A stretch of 64,000 nucleotides of DNA, from contig JANQOK010000008.1 of assembly GCA_028289645.1 (NCBI GenBank), forward strand, positions 372,001 through 436,000, read 5' to 3'. A program made the position numbers and the translations under genes. The stretch is from Anderseniella sp. (GTDB lineage: Bacteria; Pseudomonadota; Alphaproteobacteria; Rhizobiales; Aestuariivirgaceae). A model generated the notes under the pieces. The model had not been told where the DNA came from. It saw only the letters and a list, made by a program, of their open reading frames with translations, and searched no databases. Numbering within the stretch: position 1 is the first letter of the stretch; each line of letters opens with the position of its first letter. Shown in pieces: positions 23,463-31,913 of this stretch.

Positions 23463-24271
23463 CAATGGAGGAAACACGGGAAACTAAAGGCAACACCAGG
23501 CTTGACGGCAAACTCTGTGTGGTTACCGGGGGCGCAAGAGGTATCGGCGCGGCAATTGTCGAGGCGTTCGCGGCACAAGCAGGATCGGTGATTGTAACGG
23601 ACAAGGATGATACCGGTGGCCGGGCGGTGGCGGACAGAACCGGTTCCCGGTTTGTGCATCTTGATGTGACCAGCGAAGCCGACTGGGCGCGCTTCGAAAG
23701 CCTGCATCCGGATATCGACGTGCTGGTCAACAATGCCGGCATCACCGGCTTTGAAGACGGACCGGTGAAACATGATCCAGAACATGCCAGCCTGGCTGAC
23801 TGGCGAGCCGTTCACGCCACAAACCTGGACGGCGCATTTCTCGGCTGCCGCTATGCCATAGGTGCCATGCGGCGAAGAGGTTCGGGTTCGATCATCAATA
23901 TCTCGTCCCGGTCCGGCATGGTGGGCATTCCAGCGGCAGCAGCCTACGCCTCGTCCAAGGCCGCGATGCGCAACCACACGAAAACCGTCGCGCTGTACTG
24001 TGCCCAGCATGGCCTGAACATTCGCTGCAACTCCATTCATCCGGCGGCCATCATGTCCCCCATGTGGGAGCCGATGCTCGGGACCGGTCCAGATCGCGAA
24101 AAAAACGCCGCCGCCTTCGTCAAGGACACCCCCATGCAGCGCTTCGGCAAGCCCGGCGAGGTTGCGGCGCTTGCGGTAATGCTGGCATCGGATGAGGCCG
24201 CTTACATGACAGGCGCGGAACTCACCATCGATGGCGGTATTCTGGCCGGGTCAGCCGCCGCCCCCGGCTAG
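23459..24271 (+). CDS. short-chain dehydrogenase/reductase (SDR)
   Basis: A 270-aa classical SDR. The cofactor motif is [13 protein letters not shown] (TGxxxGxG), then NNAG ([10 protein letters not shown]), the catalytic Ser in [10 protein letters not shown], and YASSK (Tyr/Lys). The C-terminal ELTIDGGI is the usual end motif. An Asp after strand beta-2 (IVTDKDD) suggests NAD rather than NADP. The start is the ATG overlapping the upstream stop; ATG at 23465 would remove two residues. The substrate is an unknown alcohol or ketone. It converges with the nitroreductase gene. Confidence 0.92.
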   Translation: MTMEETRETKGNTRLDGKLCVVTGGARGIGAAIVEAFAAQAGSVIVTDKDDTGGRAVADRTGSRFVHLDVTSEADWARFESLHPDIDVLVNNAGITGFEDGPVKHDPEHASLADWRAVHATNLDGAFLGCRYAIGAMRRRGSGSIINISSRSGMVGIPAAAAYASSKAAMRNHTKTVALYCAQHGLNIRCNSIHPAAIMSPMWEPMLGTGPDREKNAAAFVKDTPMQRFGKPGEVAALAVMLASDEAAYMTGAELTIDGGILAGSAAAPG

Positions 24272-24291
24272 CAACGCGGCACCCGCCACAT

Positions 24292-24876
24292 TCACTGGTC
24301 CGCAGGCCAGCCAAGACACATATGCAATATCGGAGCTACAGGTGTGGCCAGGTTCAGCACCTTAGCTGTGGCTTCGTCCCGGAAACCCGCAACGAGGACA
24401 CAGGCAAGGCCTTCCGCGGCCGCCTGCAGGTAGATGTTCTGGGCCGCTGCGCCTGCTTCAATGTGTACGTAACGCAGCCCGCGGGTACCATAGGGCGGCT
24501 GTTCGGCAAAGGCCGTAGTTGCTGCAACAAGATCTGCACAGACCGAGATGATAGCTGCCGCGTTGCCGATCCAGGGCTGGTCTTCCAGCGCTGCCGCTTC
24601 CAGCTCAGCGCGTACGTCGCGATCAACGTGGCAGCTCATCTGCAGCGTGTCGGGCGCTACCGCGTGAACACCCGGCGCGATCCCTTCAACCCTGCCGATG
24701 CTTGTGTACAGGCGCAGGGGATGCAGCGCATGGGCTGACGGCGTGGTCCGTTTGCCGCCGTCTTCCGAAACACCGTATGCCGCCCACAGAAGCCTGTGCA
24801 AGACTTGCTCAGGCACAGCCTGCAGCGAAAACTCGCGCTGCGTGCGACGGCTCGCCATGGCTTGCGCCAATGTCAT
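24292..24876 (-). CDS. SagB-type nitroreductase-family oxidoreductase
   Basis: A 194-aa FMN-dependent protein. It starts with the nitroreductase signature SRRTQREFS, followed by LLWAAYGVSEDGGKRTTPSAHALHPL, which is the ThcOx/SagB pattern, and ends with MCLGWPA. No lanthipeptide or azole cluster partner (SagC/D) is present, so a peptide-oxidising role is not supported. Such stand-alone proteins have unknown substrates. It lies 65 bases downstream of bfr on the same strand and could be the last gene of that transcript. Confidence 0.8.
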   Translation of the reverse strand: MTLAQAMASRRTQREFSLQAVPEQVLHRLLWAAYGVSEDGGKRTTPSAHALHPLRLYTSIGRVEGIAPGVHAVAPDTLQMSCHVDRDVRAELEAAALEDQPWIGNAAAIISVCADLVAATTAFAEQPPYGTRGLRYVHIEAGAAAQNIYLQAAAEGLACVLVAGFRDEATAKVLNLATPVAPILHMCLGWPADQ

Positions 24877-24941
24877 GGTCGTTTCGATTGGCGCTCACCA
24901 TTCATCGCTCGCGGCGACGCTTCAGCCCCTGCAGGCGCGGT

Positions 24942-25427
24942 TCACTCGGCGTCGTCCGCAGACGTTGCCTGCAGCTGGCCATAGTTCTGGTCGCCGATCT
25001 TGTCCATGAGTTCCAGCTCGGTTTCGATGAAATCGATATGGCCTTCCTCGTCATGCAGCAATTGCTCGAACAGCTTCATGGAAACATAGTCCTTGGCCTC
25101 GGCACATATGTCACGTGCTGCGGTGTAGTGATCGCGGGCCATGTGCTCCCCTTTCAGGTCGCACTCCAGAACCTCGCGAACATTCTGGCCGATCATCAGC
25201 GGGTCAAGCTGCTGCAGGTTTGGGTGTCCTTCCAGGAAAATTATCCGCTCGACCAGCGTGTCGGCGTGGTTCATCTCCTCGATCGACTCCTCGCGTTCCT
25301 TCTTGGCCAGCTTCTTGAAGCCCCAGTCGTCCAGCAGCCGGTAATGCAGCCAGTACTGATTGACCGCCGTCAGCTCAAGACGCAGCGCTTTGTTCAGCGC
25401 TTCGATGACTTCCTTGTTTCCCTTCAT
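24942..25427 (-). CDS. bfr: bacterioferritin
   Basis: A 161-aa subunit of the 24-mer iron-storage shell. All di-iron ferroxidase ligands are present (E18, E51, H54, E94, E127, H130), and M52 is the axial ligand for inter-subunit haem. The C-terminal tail is slightly extended (about 158-161). Its start lies inside the 3' end of bfd by 53 bases, so the two are coupled. It stores iron, including iron released from haem by the upstream haem-uptake genes. Confidence 0.96.
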   Translation of the reverse strand: MKGNKEVIEALNKALRLELTAVNQYWLHYRLLDDWGFKKLAKKEREESIEEMNHADTLVERIIFLEGHPNLQQLDPLMIGQNVREVLECDLKGEHMARDHYTAARDICAEAKDYVSMKLFEQLLHDEEGHIDFIETELELMDKIGDQNYGQLQATSADDAE

Positions 25428-25773
25428 CGCACAACCCTTCGTTGTTTTGGTGTTCGGAGTGTTTCAGATACGCGTTTTCACCGCCCACGGATGAAGGCGA
25501 GCCTGGAGCGTTTGCAATTTCCAGCCCTGACAGACTGCTCGCGTCCAAAATTCTGGTCTTGATTTTTGCCGGCTTGTGACCTCCATGCAGCACTACGGCC
25601 TCTTCCAGCACCGATGCAAACAATGGCATGCAGTTGCCGCAGTTGGGCCGCTTGCCGCGATCCTTGAACACCAGCCCCGGCGTTACCAGGCAGTGGGCGT
25701 CTCGGGTGCGCATATCCGCGACCGATTGGCGGATTTCATGGCAGTGGATGACATTGCAGTGACAAACGATCAT
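25375..25773 (-). CDS. bfd: bacterioferritin-associated ferredoxin with C-terminal extension
   Basis: Bfd binds bacterioferritin and feeds electrons for iron release. Residues 1-65 are canonical: C4 and C6 (MIVCHC) and the pair in CGNC near 45-48, the [2Fe-2S] site. Typical Bfd ends near residue 65-90, but this frame continues to 132 residues with a low-complexity polar tail ([17 protein letters not shown]) and runs 53 bases into bfr. The tail may be real or could be read-through of an intergenic stretch after loss of a stop. The active part is secure; the tail is doubtful. Confidence 0.88.
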   Translation of the reverse strand: MIVCHCNVIHCHEIRQSVADMRTRDAHCLVTPGLVFKDRGKRPNCGNCMPLFASVLEEAVVLHGGHKPAKIKTRILDASSLSGLEIANAPGSPSSVGGENAYLKHSEHQNNEGLCDEGKQGSHRSAEQSAAS

Positions 25774-25843
25774 GACTTACCTCACCATGCCATATAGGTG
25801 TGGCTCAAGACCAAAATTTACAATTCTGGCAGGCACAAATCAC

Positions 25844-25868
25844 ATATCGGACATTTTTTGTCTGATAT
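25844..25868. promoter_or_regulatory. 25-bp inverted repeat upstream of bfd
   Basis: Arms ATATCGGACA (25844-25853) and TGTCTGATAT (25859-25868) are reverse complements at 9 of 10 positions, with five T between. It lies 71 bases upstream of the bfd start and 88 bases after the HutX stop. It has the size of an operator for a dimeric regulator and sits where iron control of bfd-bfr would be expected. It does not match the Irr or RirA box patterns I know, so the regulator is unassigned. Confidence 0.5.
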
Positions 25869-25955
25869 TGCCGGTTTTGCGCGGTTTTTCACAATGGTGC
25901 TGCGGCTTTATGCACCATGCCTTTGAGCCGCATCAGGACGGCGGTAGTGGTCAGG

Positions 25956-26480
25956 CTATGTTGGCGATTCCTCGCTTGTCTGCAAAACCGCAGCGAGCCG
26001 GTCGAACTTTTCGACCTGTTCCGGTATCATTTCCCGGTTTTCCTGGCGGCCCAGATACAGTTTGAATACACATGAACCATCAGCGTTGAAAAACAGGATT
26101 GATCGGCTGGGTTTGCCCATCAGGGTACGGTTGACAAAACTGATACTGTGGAACCCTTCCGGCTTGAAGTGTCCGCCAATCGCGCCGGGAATGTTGTAGT
26201 AGCCGCGCCCAATGCTGCCTTTCGCGACCGGACCTTTGGCCTCCAGAACCATTTCGGGCGTATTGACGATGAGGGTCAGTTTGCCCCAGCTGGAAATCTC
26301 TTCCATAACCGGGACAAACTGGCTGCCTGGGACGCTCACATGTTCCGATGCGGAAAGGCTTGCAACGACATCTGCCAGGGAAACCTTATGGGTGCGGGCC
26401 ACGTTTTCCAGCACCACACCCGGTTGATCCTGCAACATCTTGTCGATGCTGGCCTGGGTAGCGGATGAGACAGAAGTCAA
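25956..26480 (-). CDS. hutX: HutX-family intracellular haem carrier/utilisation protein
   Basis: A 174-aa HutX/HuvX-like protein that binds haem in the cytoplasm and hands it to a haem-degrading enzyme. Visible family features are DKMLQDQPGVVLENVARTHK at the N-terminus, EEISSWGKLTLIVNT, and the GGHF and FHSISFVNRTLMGKPSRSI strand with SCVFKLYLGRQENREM at the end. I chose the TTG at 26480 because GAGGGAG lies 8 bases upstream; a TTG at 26516 would add 12 residues and overlap the upstream gene. The start is uncertain. It follows the HmoA-like gene closely on the same strand. Confidence 0.85.
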   Translation of the reverse strand: MTSVSSATQASIDKMLQDQPGVVLENVARTHKVSLADVVASLSASEHVSVPGSQFVPVMEEISSWGKLTLIVNTPEMVLEAKGPVAKGSIGRGYYNIPGAIGGHFKPEGFHSISFVNRTLMGKPSRSILFFNADGSCVFKLYLGRQENREMIPEQVEKFDRLAAVLQTSEESPT

Positions 26481-26493
26481 CGGCGCAACTCCC

Positions 26494-26802
26494 TCAGTTA
26501 TCGAGCACGACTTCAAAGCCTTCGAACTGCGGATGACCGAGATACGTCACCTTGTGCTCACCTGCATTGGCATGCGCATCCCGGAAGTGCTGAGACTTGG
26601 TCCAGGCGACAAAATCATCGTAACTGGCCCAAATGGTATGCGAGGCAAAAAGCGTGTGATCTTCTGCTTCCGGCCCCCTCAACAATTTGAACTGCACAAA
26701 GCCAGGCACCTCGCCGAGGCGGCGGTCGCGACTTCTCCAGACACCTTCAAATTCGTCTTCCGATCCCTTGACCACCTTGAAGCGGTTCATTGCGATATAC
26801 AT
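26494..26802 (-). CDS. HmoA/IsdG-like haem-degrading monooxygenase (ABM domain)
   Basis: A 102-aa dimeric alpha-beta barrel protein. MYIAMNRFKVVKGSEDEFE, then FVQFKLLRGPE and FASHTIWASYDDFVAWTKSQHF are the pattern of HmoA/IsdG-type haem monooxygenases within the ABM superfamily. In a haem operon next to HutX it takes the place usually held by HutZ, opening the haem ring and freeing iron. AGGAG precedes the ATG at 26802; an open frame to 26826 is rejected. Other ABM enzymes oxidise unrelated substrates, so the haem role rests on sequence plus context. Confidence 0.83.
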   Translation of the reverse strand: MYIAMNRFKVVKGSEDEFEGVWRSRDRRLGEVPGFVQFKLLRGPEAEDHTLFASHTIWASYDDFVAWTKSQHFRDAHANAGEHKVTYLGHPQFEGFEVVLDN

Positions 26803-26856
26803 TCTGGTACTCCTGTTTTCGTACATTGAAATCGAGTTGCTATCCTAACTGCAAGT

Positions 26857-27918
26857 TTACCGAAGCCTGAAGCGGATGGGTACAGAAAGTGACAGCTTTC
26901 TGCGGCCAACATCCGGCGGAATTGGGCCGAATGGTGCGGCTCTTCGAACCATCCGGACGGCAGCCTTATCGAGGATTGCATTGCCGGATGACCGCTTGAG
27001 ACGCACACTGCTCACACTGCCACCGCCGCCGATGGAGAAGGCCACAACAGATACACCACTGGCCTTCGCCCCCCGGTTCTGGCGGCGTATCTTTGACTTC
27101 ACCCGGCCCAGGTAACTGGCCAGCTTGGCGCGCCCTGCAGCCCGGCTGGACTTGCCACGGCTGCCGGCATTGCTGCTGTTGGCGCCATCGCGGCGCGAGC
27201 TTGCGCTTCTTCTGGCCGTAGAATTCTTCTTGGCGCGACGCTTCGCGTTCCTGGTTTTTTTCCGGACTGTCGCCTTCTTCTTTTGTTGTTTTTTGTTGGT
27301 TTCGACAACGGGCTTTGCACTTTCGGTGGTCTCAACCGGCTTGACAGCGCTTGGGCTGTTCACTGGCTTTGCACTGTTCGTGCTGTCCACAGACTTAGCT
27401 GTGCCCGGGCCTTCTTCAGGTTCAGCGGTACTCGTGCTCTCTACTGGTTCAGCAGTGCTGGCGCTTTCAGCCGGCGCAGCGGTGCTGGTCGACTCAATCC
27501 GTTGGGCCTGGCTCATTTCATCCGCCACGCGGGCTACCTGAACGGTCGTCGACGGTGCTGCTTTGCTCTCAACCTGGGTTGGCTGAGATGCGGTCTTCGC
27601 AGGTTCAGGTGCAGCCGTGGTCTCGCTGGCAGTGTACATTTCCGGATCTGCGGCGTCCCGCACCTGATTAGGTACAGGCTCAATCGGTTCTTCCGCTTCC
27701 GCCGCAGTGGCTGCAATCGACGGCTCAGTAACCGCATTACTGTCTGGCGTCGGAAAGGCGTTTGTGGCCGCTACAGCCACGGATACGGCCACCTGCTGGC
27801 CGGCTGCCCGCTCATCATCGAGCTTGGGCGCCTTGGGCATCATGACAATGGCCCCAAAGTGGATCACTGATGACAACCCGATGGCGACAATCCAACTCGA
27901 AGCGCTGAACCGGCTCAT
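26857..27918 (-). CDS. tonB: TonB-family energy transducer with repetitive periplasmic spacer
   Basis: A 353-aa inner-membrane anchored protein that transmits the proton-motive force to the outer-membrane haem receptor. It has one N-terminal helix (about residues 8-27), then a periplasmic spacer and a C-terminal TonB domain (about 270-353, SLSVPIRFRLR at the end). The spacer is unusual. Instead of Pro-rich EP/KP repeats it has degenerate ten-residue units such as VESTSTAEP at about 140-205, then a strongly basic stretch of K and R (about 210-260). The start overlaps the second exbD. It is the last transducer gene of the receptor operon. Confidence 0.9.
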   Translation of the reverse strand: MSRFSASSWIVAIGLSSVIHFGAIVMMPKAPKLDDERAAGQQVAVSVAVAATNAFPTPDSNAVTEPSIAATAAEAEEPIEPVPNQVRDAADPEMYTASETTAAPEPAKTASQPTQVESKAAPSTTVQVARVADEMSQAQRIESTSTAAPAESASTAEPVESTSTAEPEEGPGTAKSVDSTNSAKPVNSPSAVKPVETTESAKPVVETNKKQQKKKATVRKKTRNAKRRAKKNSTARRSASSRRDGANSSNAGSRGKSSRAAGRAKLASYLGRVKSKIRRQNRGAKASGVSVVAFSIGGGGSVSSVRLKRSSGNAILDKAAVRMVRRAAPFGPIPPDVGRRKLSLSVPIRFRLR

Positions 27919-28355
27919 GGCTCCCCCTGCCTGGTGACAAGATAGACACGCTTGACACCGGCACCTCGAAGCTGTGCGACGACATCGATCAGAAGCTGGC
28001 CATCTGTTTCCTGGTCAGCTGCGATGCGAAGGTTATCCGGGGCGCGTGGCGAGCGAAGGGCGACGGTGGAACCAAGATCAGTGACCTCCATCAATCCGTC
28101 CCGAAACGACACCTGACCGTCTTTGGAGACATACACTGTAGATCCGTGGCGGTTGTCCGACGCTTTCTGCTGCGACGACGGAGGCGATACGTTGAGTTCG
28201 TATGCAGGCGCTATGGTTCCGGCCAGCAGAAAGAATATCAACATCAGGAACACGATATTGATCAGGGGTAACTGACTGTGTTGCCGAGCCGGCCTTTTGG
28301 GTTGCTGCAGTTGCATGTGCCCCGCCCTACTTGGCCAGCGAGACAGGACTGACAT
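27915..28355 (-). CDS. exbD: ExbD-type biopolymer transport protein, second copy
   Basis: A 146-aa protein with a short cytoplasmic N-terminus, one helix (about 30-50, NIVFLMLIFFLLAG) and a periplasmic domain. The family aspartate is replaced by the PLINIVFLMLIFF arrangement: the helix begins with N, where ExbD/TolR have Asp (as in PLIDVVF of the first copy). This could mean it does not carry the proton itself. It overlaps the first exbD by 29 bases and tonB by 4, so all are translated together. Confidence 0.85.
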   Translation of the reverse strand: MSVLSRWPSRAGHMQLQQPKRPARQHSQLPLINIVFLMLIFFLLAGTIAPAYELNVSPPSSQQKASDNRHGSTVYVSKDGQVSFRDGLMEVTDLGSTVALRSPRAPDNLRIAADQETDGQLLIDVVAQLRGAGVKRVYLVTRQGEP

Positions 28356-28722
28356 CCGCCTCGCGCAACCGGGTGAGACTGTCGACTACGATCTGCGTGC
28401 TGGTGCCTTTACGGATCTGAAGCACCACGCCGGACAGGTCAGCGGACGCTGCCAGCATGGCCGCAATGGATGATCCGATCTCCCCTGCCGCCACAGGTTC
28501 CCCGTTGACGTCGTAACGACCGTCGGCGTGCACCCTGACAAACAGAGGCTGGGTAACAGGCTGCGCCTGGGTCGATGTGCCCCGGGCAGCAATTTCAATT
28601 TCCCCTTCCCTGTGGAAAACCGAGGCCAGCATGAAAAACAGCAGCAGAAGGAACACCACATCAATCAGCGGCGTAAGAGACAAGGCCGTACGAATCTCAA
28701 CCGGTTTCCTAAGCAGAGCCAT
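28327..28722 (-). CDS. exbD: ExbD-type biopolymer transport protein, first copy
   Basis: A 131-aa ExbD with one transmembrane helix near residues 15-40 and the conserved proton-carrying Asp in LTPLIDVVFLLLLFF. The remainder is the small periplasmic domain that contacts TonB. It overlaps exbB by 14 bases upstream and the second exbD by 29 bases downstream. A functional pair with ExbB is expected. Two adjacent ExbDs suggest a heteromeric ExbD pair in the ExbB pentamer. Confidence 0.92.
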   Translation of the reverse strand: MALLRKPVEIRTALSLTPLIDVVFLLLLFFMLASVFHREGEIEIAARGTSTQAQPVTQPLFVRVHADGRYDVNGEPVAAGEIGSSIAAMLAASADLSGVVLQIRKGTSTQIVVDSLTRLREADVSPVSLAK

Positions 28723-29446
28723 AACTCACCTTCGCGCCTGTCTGTGCCGACATGGGCCGCTGGTCAGGCTGCGCCTGCTGTTCGACCGGCGCACCGGTAA
28801 ATGCGGCGGTGAACACATCCTCCATCACCGCCTGCTCGCGGGCGATGCGGGCCTCAAATGCCGACAGCACAAGCGATACCGGCATGGCAACGCCCAGGCC
28901 GACCGCAGTTGTCAGCAGCGCAATCCAGATGCCTCCCGCCAGCATGGAAGGATCAACCTGCGACCCGGCTGCCTGCAACTGCCGGAATGCCTCGATCATG
29001 CCCAGCACGGTACCAAACAGGCCAAGCAAGGGCGCAACCTGAGCAATGGCATCCAGAATCCTCAAGCCGGACCGCATATCGGACAACTTTCGTCCTGCGA
29101 GACGTTCGACGTCCTCACGAACCGTGGCCACCGGCATGCTGTCCATGGCCAGAATCATTCTTGCCAGAATGGCCGGAGCCGGGCCTCCACCGGCCTTGAG
29201 GCTGGCCAGCGCCTTTGGCCTGTTGCCGCTGCGCCAGATGGCCAGGGCATGATGAATTCGCCGGTCATCACTGCGGCCAATCCGAAAGAACTGCCACATT
29301 TTCAACCCGATGACCGCCAGCGCCAGTATCGACAGCAATCCGAGTATGAGCACCACCGGACCGCCGAGCGACATGATCTGGCTCAATGAGCTCAACGCGG
29401 CGGACGGGGTCAAACTTGCAACGCTCTCAAGCATCCGACTGCTCAC
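28709..29446 (-). CDS. exbB: ExbB/TolQ-family proton channel protein
   Basis: A 245-aa membrane protein of the MotA/TolQ/ExbB family with three helices: near residues 25-50, 135-160 and 170-195. The GLFGTVLGMIEAFRQL and GIWIALLTTAVGLGVAMP segments are the family signature that surrounds the ExbD helix. With ExbD it forms the channel that powers TonB. Its start overlaps the stop of the 147-aa periplasmic gene by 4 bases. Confidence 0.93.
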   Translation of the reverse strand: MSSRMLESVASLTPSAALSSLSQIMSLGGPVVLILGLLSILALAVIGLKMWQFFRIGRSDDRRIHHALAIWRSGNRPKALASLKAGGGPAPAILARMILAMDSMPVATVREDVERLAGRKLSDMRSGLRILDAIAQVAPLLGLFGTVLGMIEAFRQLQAAGSQVDPSMLAGGIWIALLTTAVGLGVAMPVSLVLSAFEARIAREQAVMEDVFTAAFTGAPVEQQAQPDQRPMSAQTGAKVSYGSA

Positions 29447-29886
29447 TTCACCAACTTGATTGACTTGCTGCCGCTTATCTCGAGTCGTGCCAGGCAGGCT
29501 TCAGGCTCAAGTCCGCCGCCGTCACACACCTTCACTTCATTGACCAGCAGCTTGGCGACCTTGTCGCAGGCCAGGCCGGCAAAATCGAACTGCCGGACCC
29601 GAGTCTTGCCTTTCGGCAAGCTGCCTGACTTAACCAGAACAAAGCGGTCAACGAGGTTTTGCCTGTCAAACACGACAAGCTCCAGCACCAGGTCCTTGAT
29701 CGGTGCGGATACGCCGTTGTGGAACACGAAATTGAACCTGCAGGCATCCTTGACACCTGCCGCGCTGTTCAACTGGAACGAGATTTTGCCTGCTTCATCG
29801 GCAACCGCCGGCAGCACCGGCATCATCCACAGCGCAACAACCGCAAAGAGGTATCTGATGGTCGGCAGGGACAGCTGCATGCTCAA
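29443..29886 (-). CDS. uncharacterised secreted protein inside the haem receptor/TonB operon
   Basis: A 147-aa protein with a signal peptide (LSLPTIRYLFAVVALWMM, cleavage near AVA|D at about 29) and a mature domain of about 117 residues that looks like one beta-sandwich. Four cysteines in the mature part (DACRFNF, GLACDKV, KVCDGG, EACLAR) could form two disulfides. I know no family name. It overlaps both the receptor gene and exbB by 4 bases, so its translation is tied to the uptake machine. A periplasmic partner of the receptor, of TonB or of haem itself is possible. Confidence 0.85.
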   Translation of the reverse strand: MSMQLSLPTIRYLFAVVALWMMPVLPAVADEAGKISFQLNSAAGVKDACRFNFVFHNGVSAPIKDLVLELVVFDRQNLVDRFVLVKSGSLPKGKTRVRQFDFAGLACDKVAKLLVNEVKVCDGGGLEPEACLARLEISGSKSIKLVK

Positions 29887-31913
29887 CCTCCAAGCTTGAC
29901 CTGGGCCGACAGCAACGCCGAGAAACCCGGTGACGGCACCCCTTCGGTCTGCCTGAACGGCACGTACTGCTTGTCGGTGATGTTTTTGAGCGTCAGAGCC
30001 GTGGAGAAGTAGCGGTTATGCTCGTAGGTTGCGAAGAGATCGAACAGGTCGTAGGCCTCACTGGTCGGCGTGCCTTCCGGCACACGGTTTTGTGCCGCCA
30101 CCGAAGTCCAGCGAGCGCCGGCCACGAGAGAATTATCCAGGAACCTGAACCCGATTGTACCGACAAACTTGTGCGGATAAACGGTGCTCAGCGGTGTGTC
30201 ATCCGTCTTGTTGTTGCCGGTCGTGTTGGTGTAGCTGGCCTGGATAAAGCCGTCATAAAAGTCATAGAGCGCCTCGATCTCGAACCCGTACAGTTCGGCA
30301 TCGGCGATGTTCTGGTACTGGAAGTCACCAAATGGTGCGGTGCCGCCCTGCGCCGGGCTGCGGAACACCGAGTCGATGAAGTTCGACAGGTCATTGTGAA
30401 AGTAATTTGCCTTGGCCCGGAAGCGGTCATCATCGCGAATGACGCCATCGAAGCTCAAATTGACACCGGCCTCGAGGGTCTGAGATGTTTCGGGAACCAG
30501 ATCCGGATTGGGCAGCAGTATGAAGGCAAAGCCACCTGGATGAACGCCTTCGATCAGGGTTTCGGTAACTGACGGCGCTCGGTAGCCTTCGGCGTAAGTG
30601 CCGTAGACCTGGACACCCTCAAAAGGCGTCACACCAAGAGTTACTTTCGGCGACAGGTTGTCGCCACCAGAGTCAACCGAACCATCGTCACTTTCCAGAT
30701 CGTATCCGTCATAGCGCAAACCAACGATCAGCTTGAGCCAGTCGGAATACGCGATCTCGTTCTGGATGAATGCACCATAGGCCAGGCGCTCGCCCGATGG
30801 TGTAAATTCATCGCCGTTTCCAGCCGCATCAAAGGTAGTAACGGTGTCCTGGAAAAAATCCGCACCGTAGGTGAGCCGATGCTCAAAGTCGCCGGTTGCA
30901 AAGCGTGAAGTGTTGAACACATCGGTGCCGAATGTCTGTATCTGGAAGCTGCGTTCATTGCCAGCCAGGGCACCATCCAACCGCAACTGATCGGTATCGG
31001 TGCTTGTGAAGTAAACGCTCATGGACAGATCAACCAGCGGGTCGTCCGACGACACATGGCGAAAGCGGCCGACCACGGTGTCATCTTCAGTGTCGGTGTC
31101 ACGGCGCGTGCCTATGGCCCCGGTGGTGTAGTCAAAATCCTGTTTCAGATAGATGAACTCGACACTGCTCTCCTCGGACAACTGCCACTTGGCCTTGACC
31201 AGACCGGCAACAACGTCTTTCGAGGTGAACGGCACCGTATCACCGTTGCCGTCGCTATAGTTGCCGTCGCTTCGAACCGAGAAGCTGCCCAACACACCGA
31301 ACTCGTCAATCGGCTGCGCAGCCAGTGTCGTCGTGGTCAGAATGCCTTCCCGGTTGGTGTCAAAGGCCACGCCCTGGCTCAGCGCCCAGGTTTCATCTGC
31401 AAGCACAAAATCCGATGGATCGATGAGGTTGAAATTGACCACTCCGCCGATGGCGCCGGAGCCATAGACAGTCGCGACAGGGCCACGCGTGACATCAGCT
31501 GACTTGATCAGGGACGGTTCAATGTAAACCTGGCCGTCGCCTCCGTGGCCGGAACGCTGGAAATTCTGGCGGGCGCCTTCAATCATGACGTTCACGCGGC
31601 CAAAATCCTGCAACCCGCGCACGTTGATCACCGAAGAAGGATCGTCAGCATCTTCCTGAACATTGACCCCGGGCACTGTATTCAAGACATCTGACAACCG
31701 GTTCGGCTGAAAACGCTCCAACTCCACATCATTGACGACGCTGGAGCCCGACAATGAGTCAATCACCTTGTCTTCGGTCTTGGTGGTTGTCACGGTAATG
31801 GTGTCAAGAGCGATTTCATCGCGCGCGTTTTCAGAGCGTGCATCAATATGAAGCACAGCGAGCGCGGCCAGCGCCGTACCCGCCAACAAGCTCACTCGTG
31901 TTACAGAATTCAT
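29883..31913 (-). CDS. TonB-dependent outer-membrane haem/haemoprotein receptor
   Basis: A 676-aa outer-membrane receptor with a signal peptide (LLAGTALAALAVLHI), a TonB-box region (DTITVTTTKTED), a plug domain (RLSDVLNTVPGVNV, VNVMIEGARQNFQRSGHGG) and a 22-strand barrel. The FRAP/NPNL haem signature is recognisable as YRAPSVTETL and PNPDLVPE, with a His between them (EGVHPGG), as in HmuR/HemR. The start at 31913 has AGGGG upstream and begins the signal peptide; the longer frame from 32021 is rejected. It heads the leftward operon with ExbB, ExbDs and TonB. Confidence 0.92.
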   Translation of the reverse strand: MNSVTRVSLLAGTALAALAVLHIDARSENARDEIALDTITVTTTKTEDKVIDSLSGSSVVNDVELERFQPNRLSDVLNTVPGVNVQEDADDPSSVINVRGLQDFGRVNVMIEGARQNFQRSGHGGDGQVYIEPSLIKSADVTRGPVATVYGSGAIGGVVNFNLIDPSDFVLADETWALSQGVAFDTNREGILTTTTLAAQPIDEFGVLGSFSVRSDGNYSDGNGDTVPFTSKDVVAGLVKAKWQLSEESSVEFIYLKQDFDYTTGAIGTRRDTDTEDDTVVGRFRHVSSDDPLVDLSMSVYFTSTDTDQLRLDGALAGNERSFQIQTFGTDVFNTSRFATGDFEHRLTYGADFFQDTVTTFDAAGNGDEFTPSGERLAYGAFIQNEIAYSDWLKLIVGLRYDGYDLESDDGSVDSGGDNLSPKVTLGVTPFEGVQVYGTYAEGYRAPSVTETLIEGVHPGGFAFILLPNPDLVPETSQTLEAGVNLSFDGVIRDDDRFRAKANYFHNDLSNFIDSVFRSPAQGGTAPFGDFQYQNIADAELYGFEIEALYDFYDGFIQASYTNTTGNNKTDDTPLSTVYPHKFVGTIGFRFLDNSLVAGARWTSVAAQNRVPEGTPTSEAYDLFDLFATYEHNRYFSTALTLKNITDKQYVPFRQTEGVPSPGFSALLSAQVKLGG

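Noticed and set aside
24292-24876. A thiazole/oxazole-modified peptide cluster based on the SagB-like gene
   Set aside because: No cyclodehydratase, precursor peptide or exporter is nearby.
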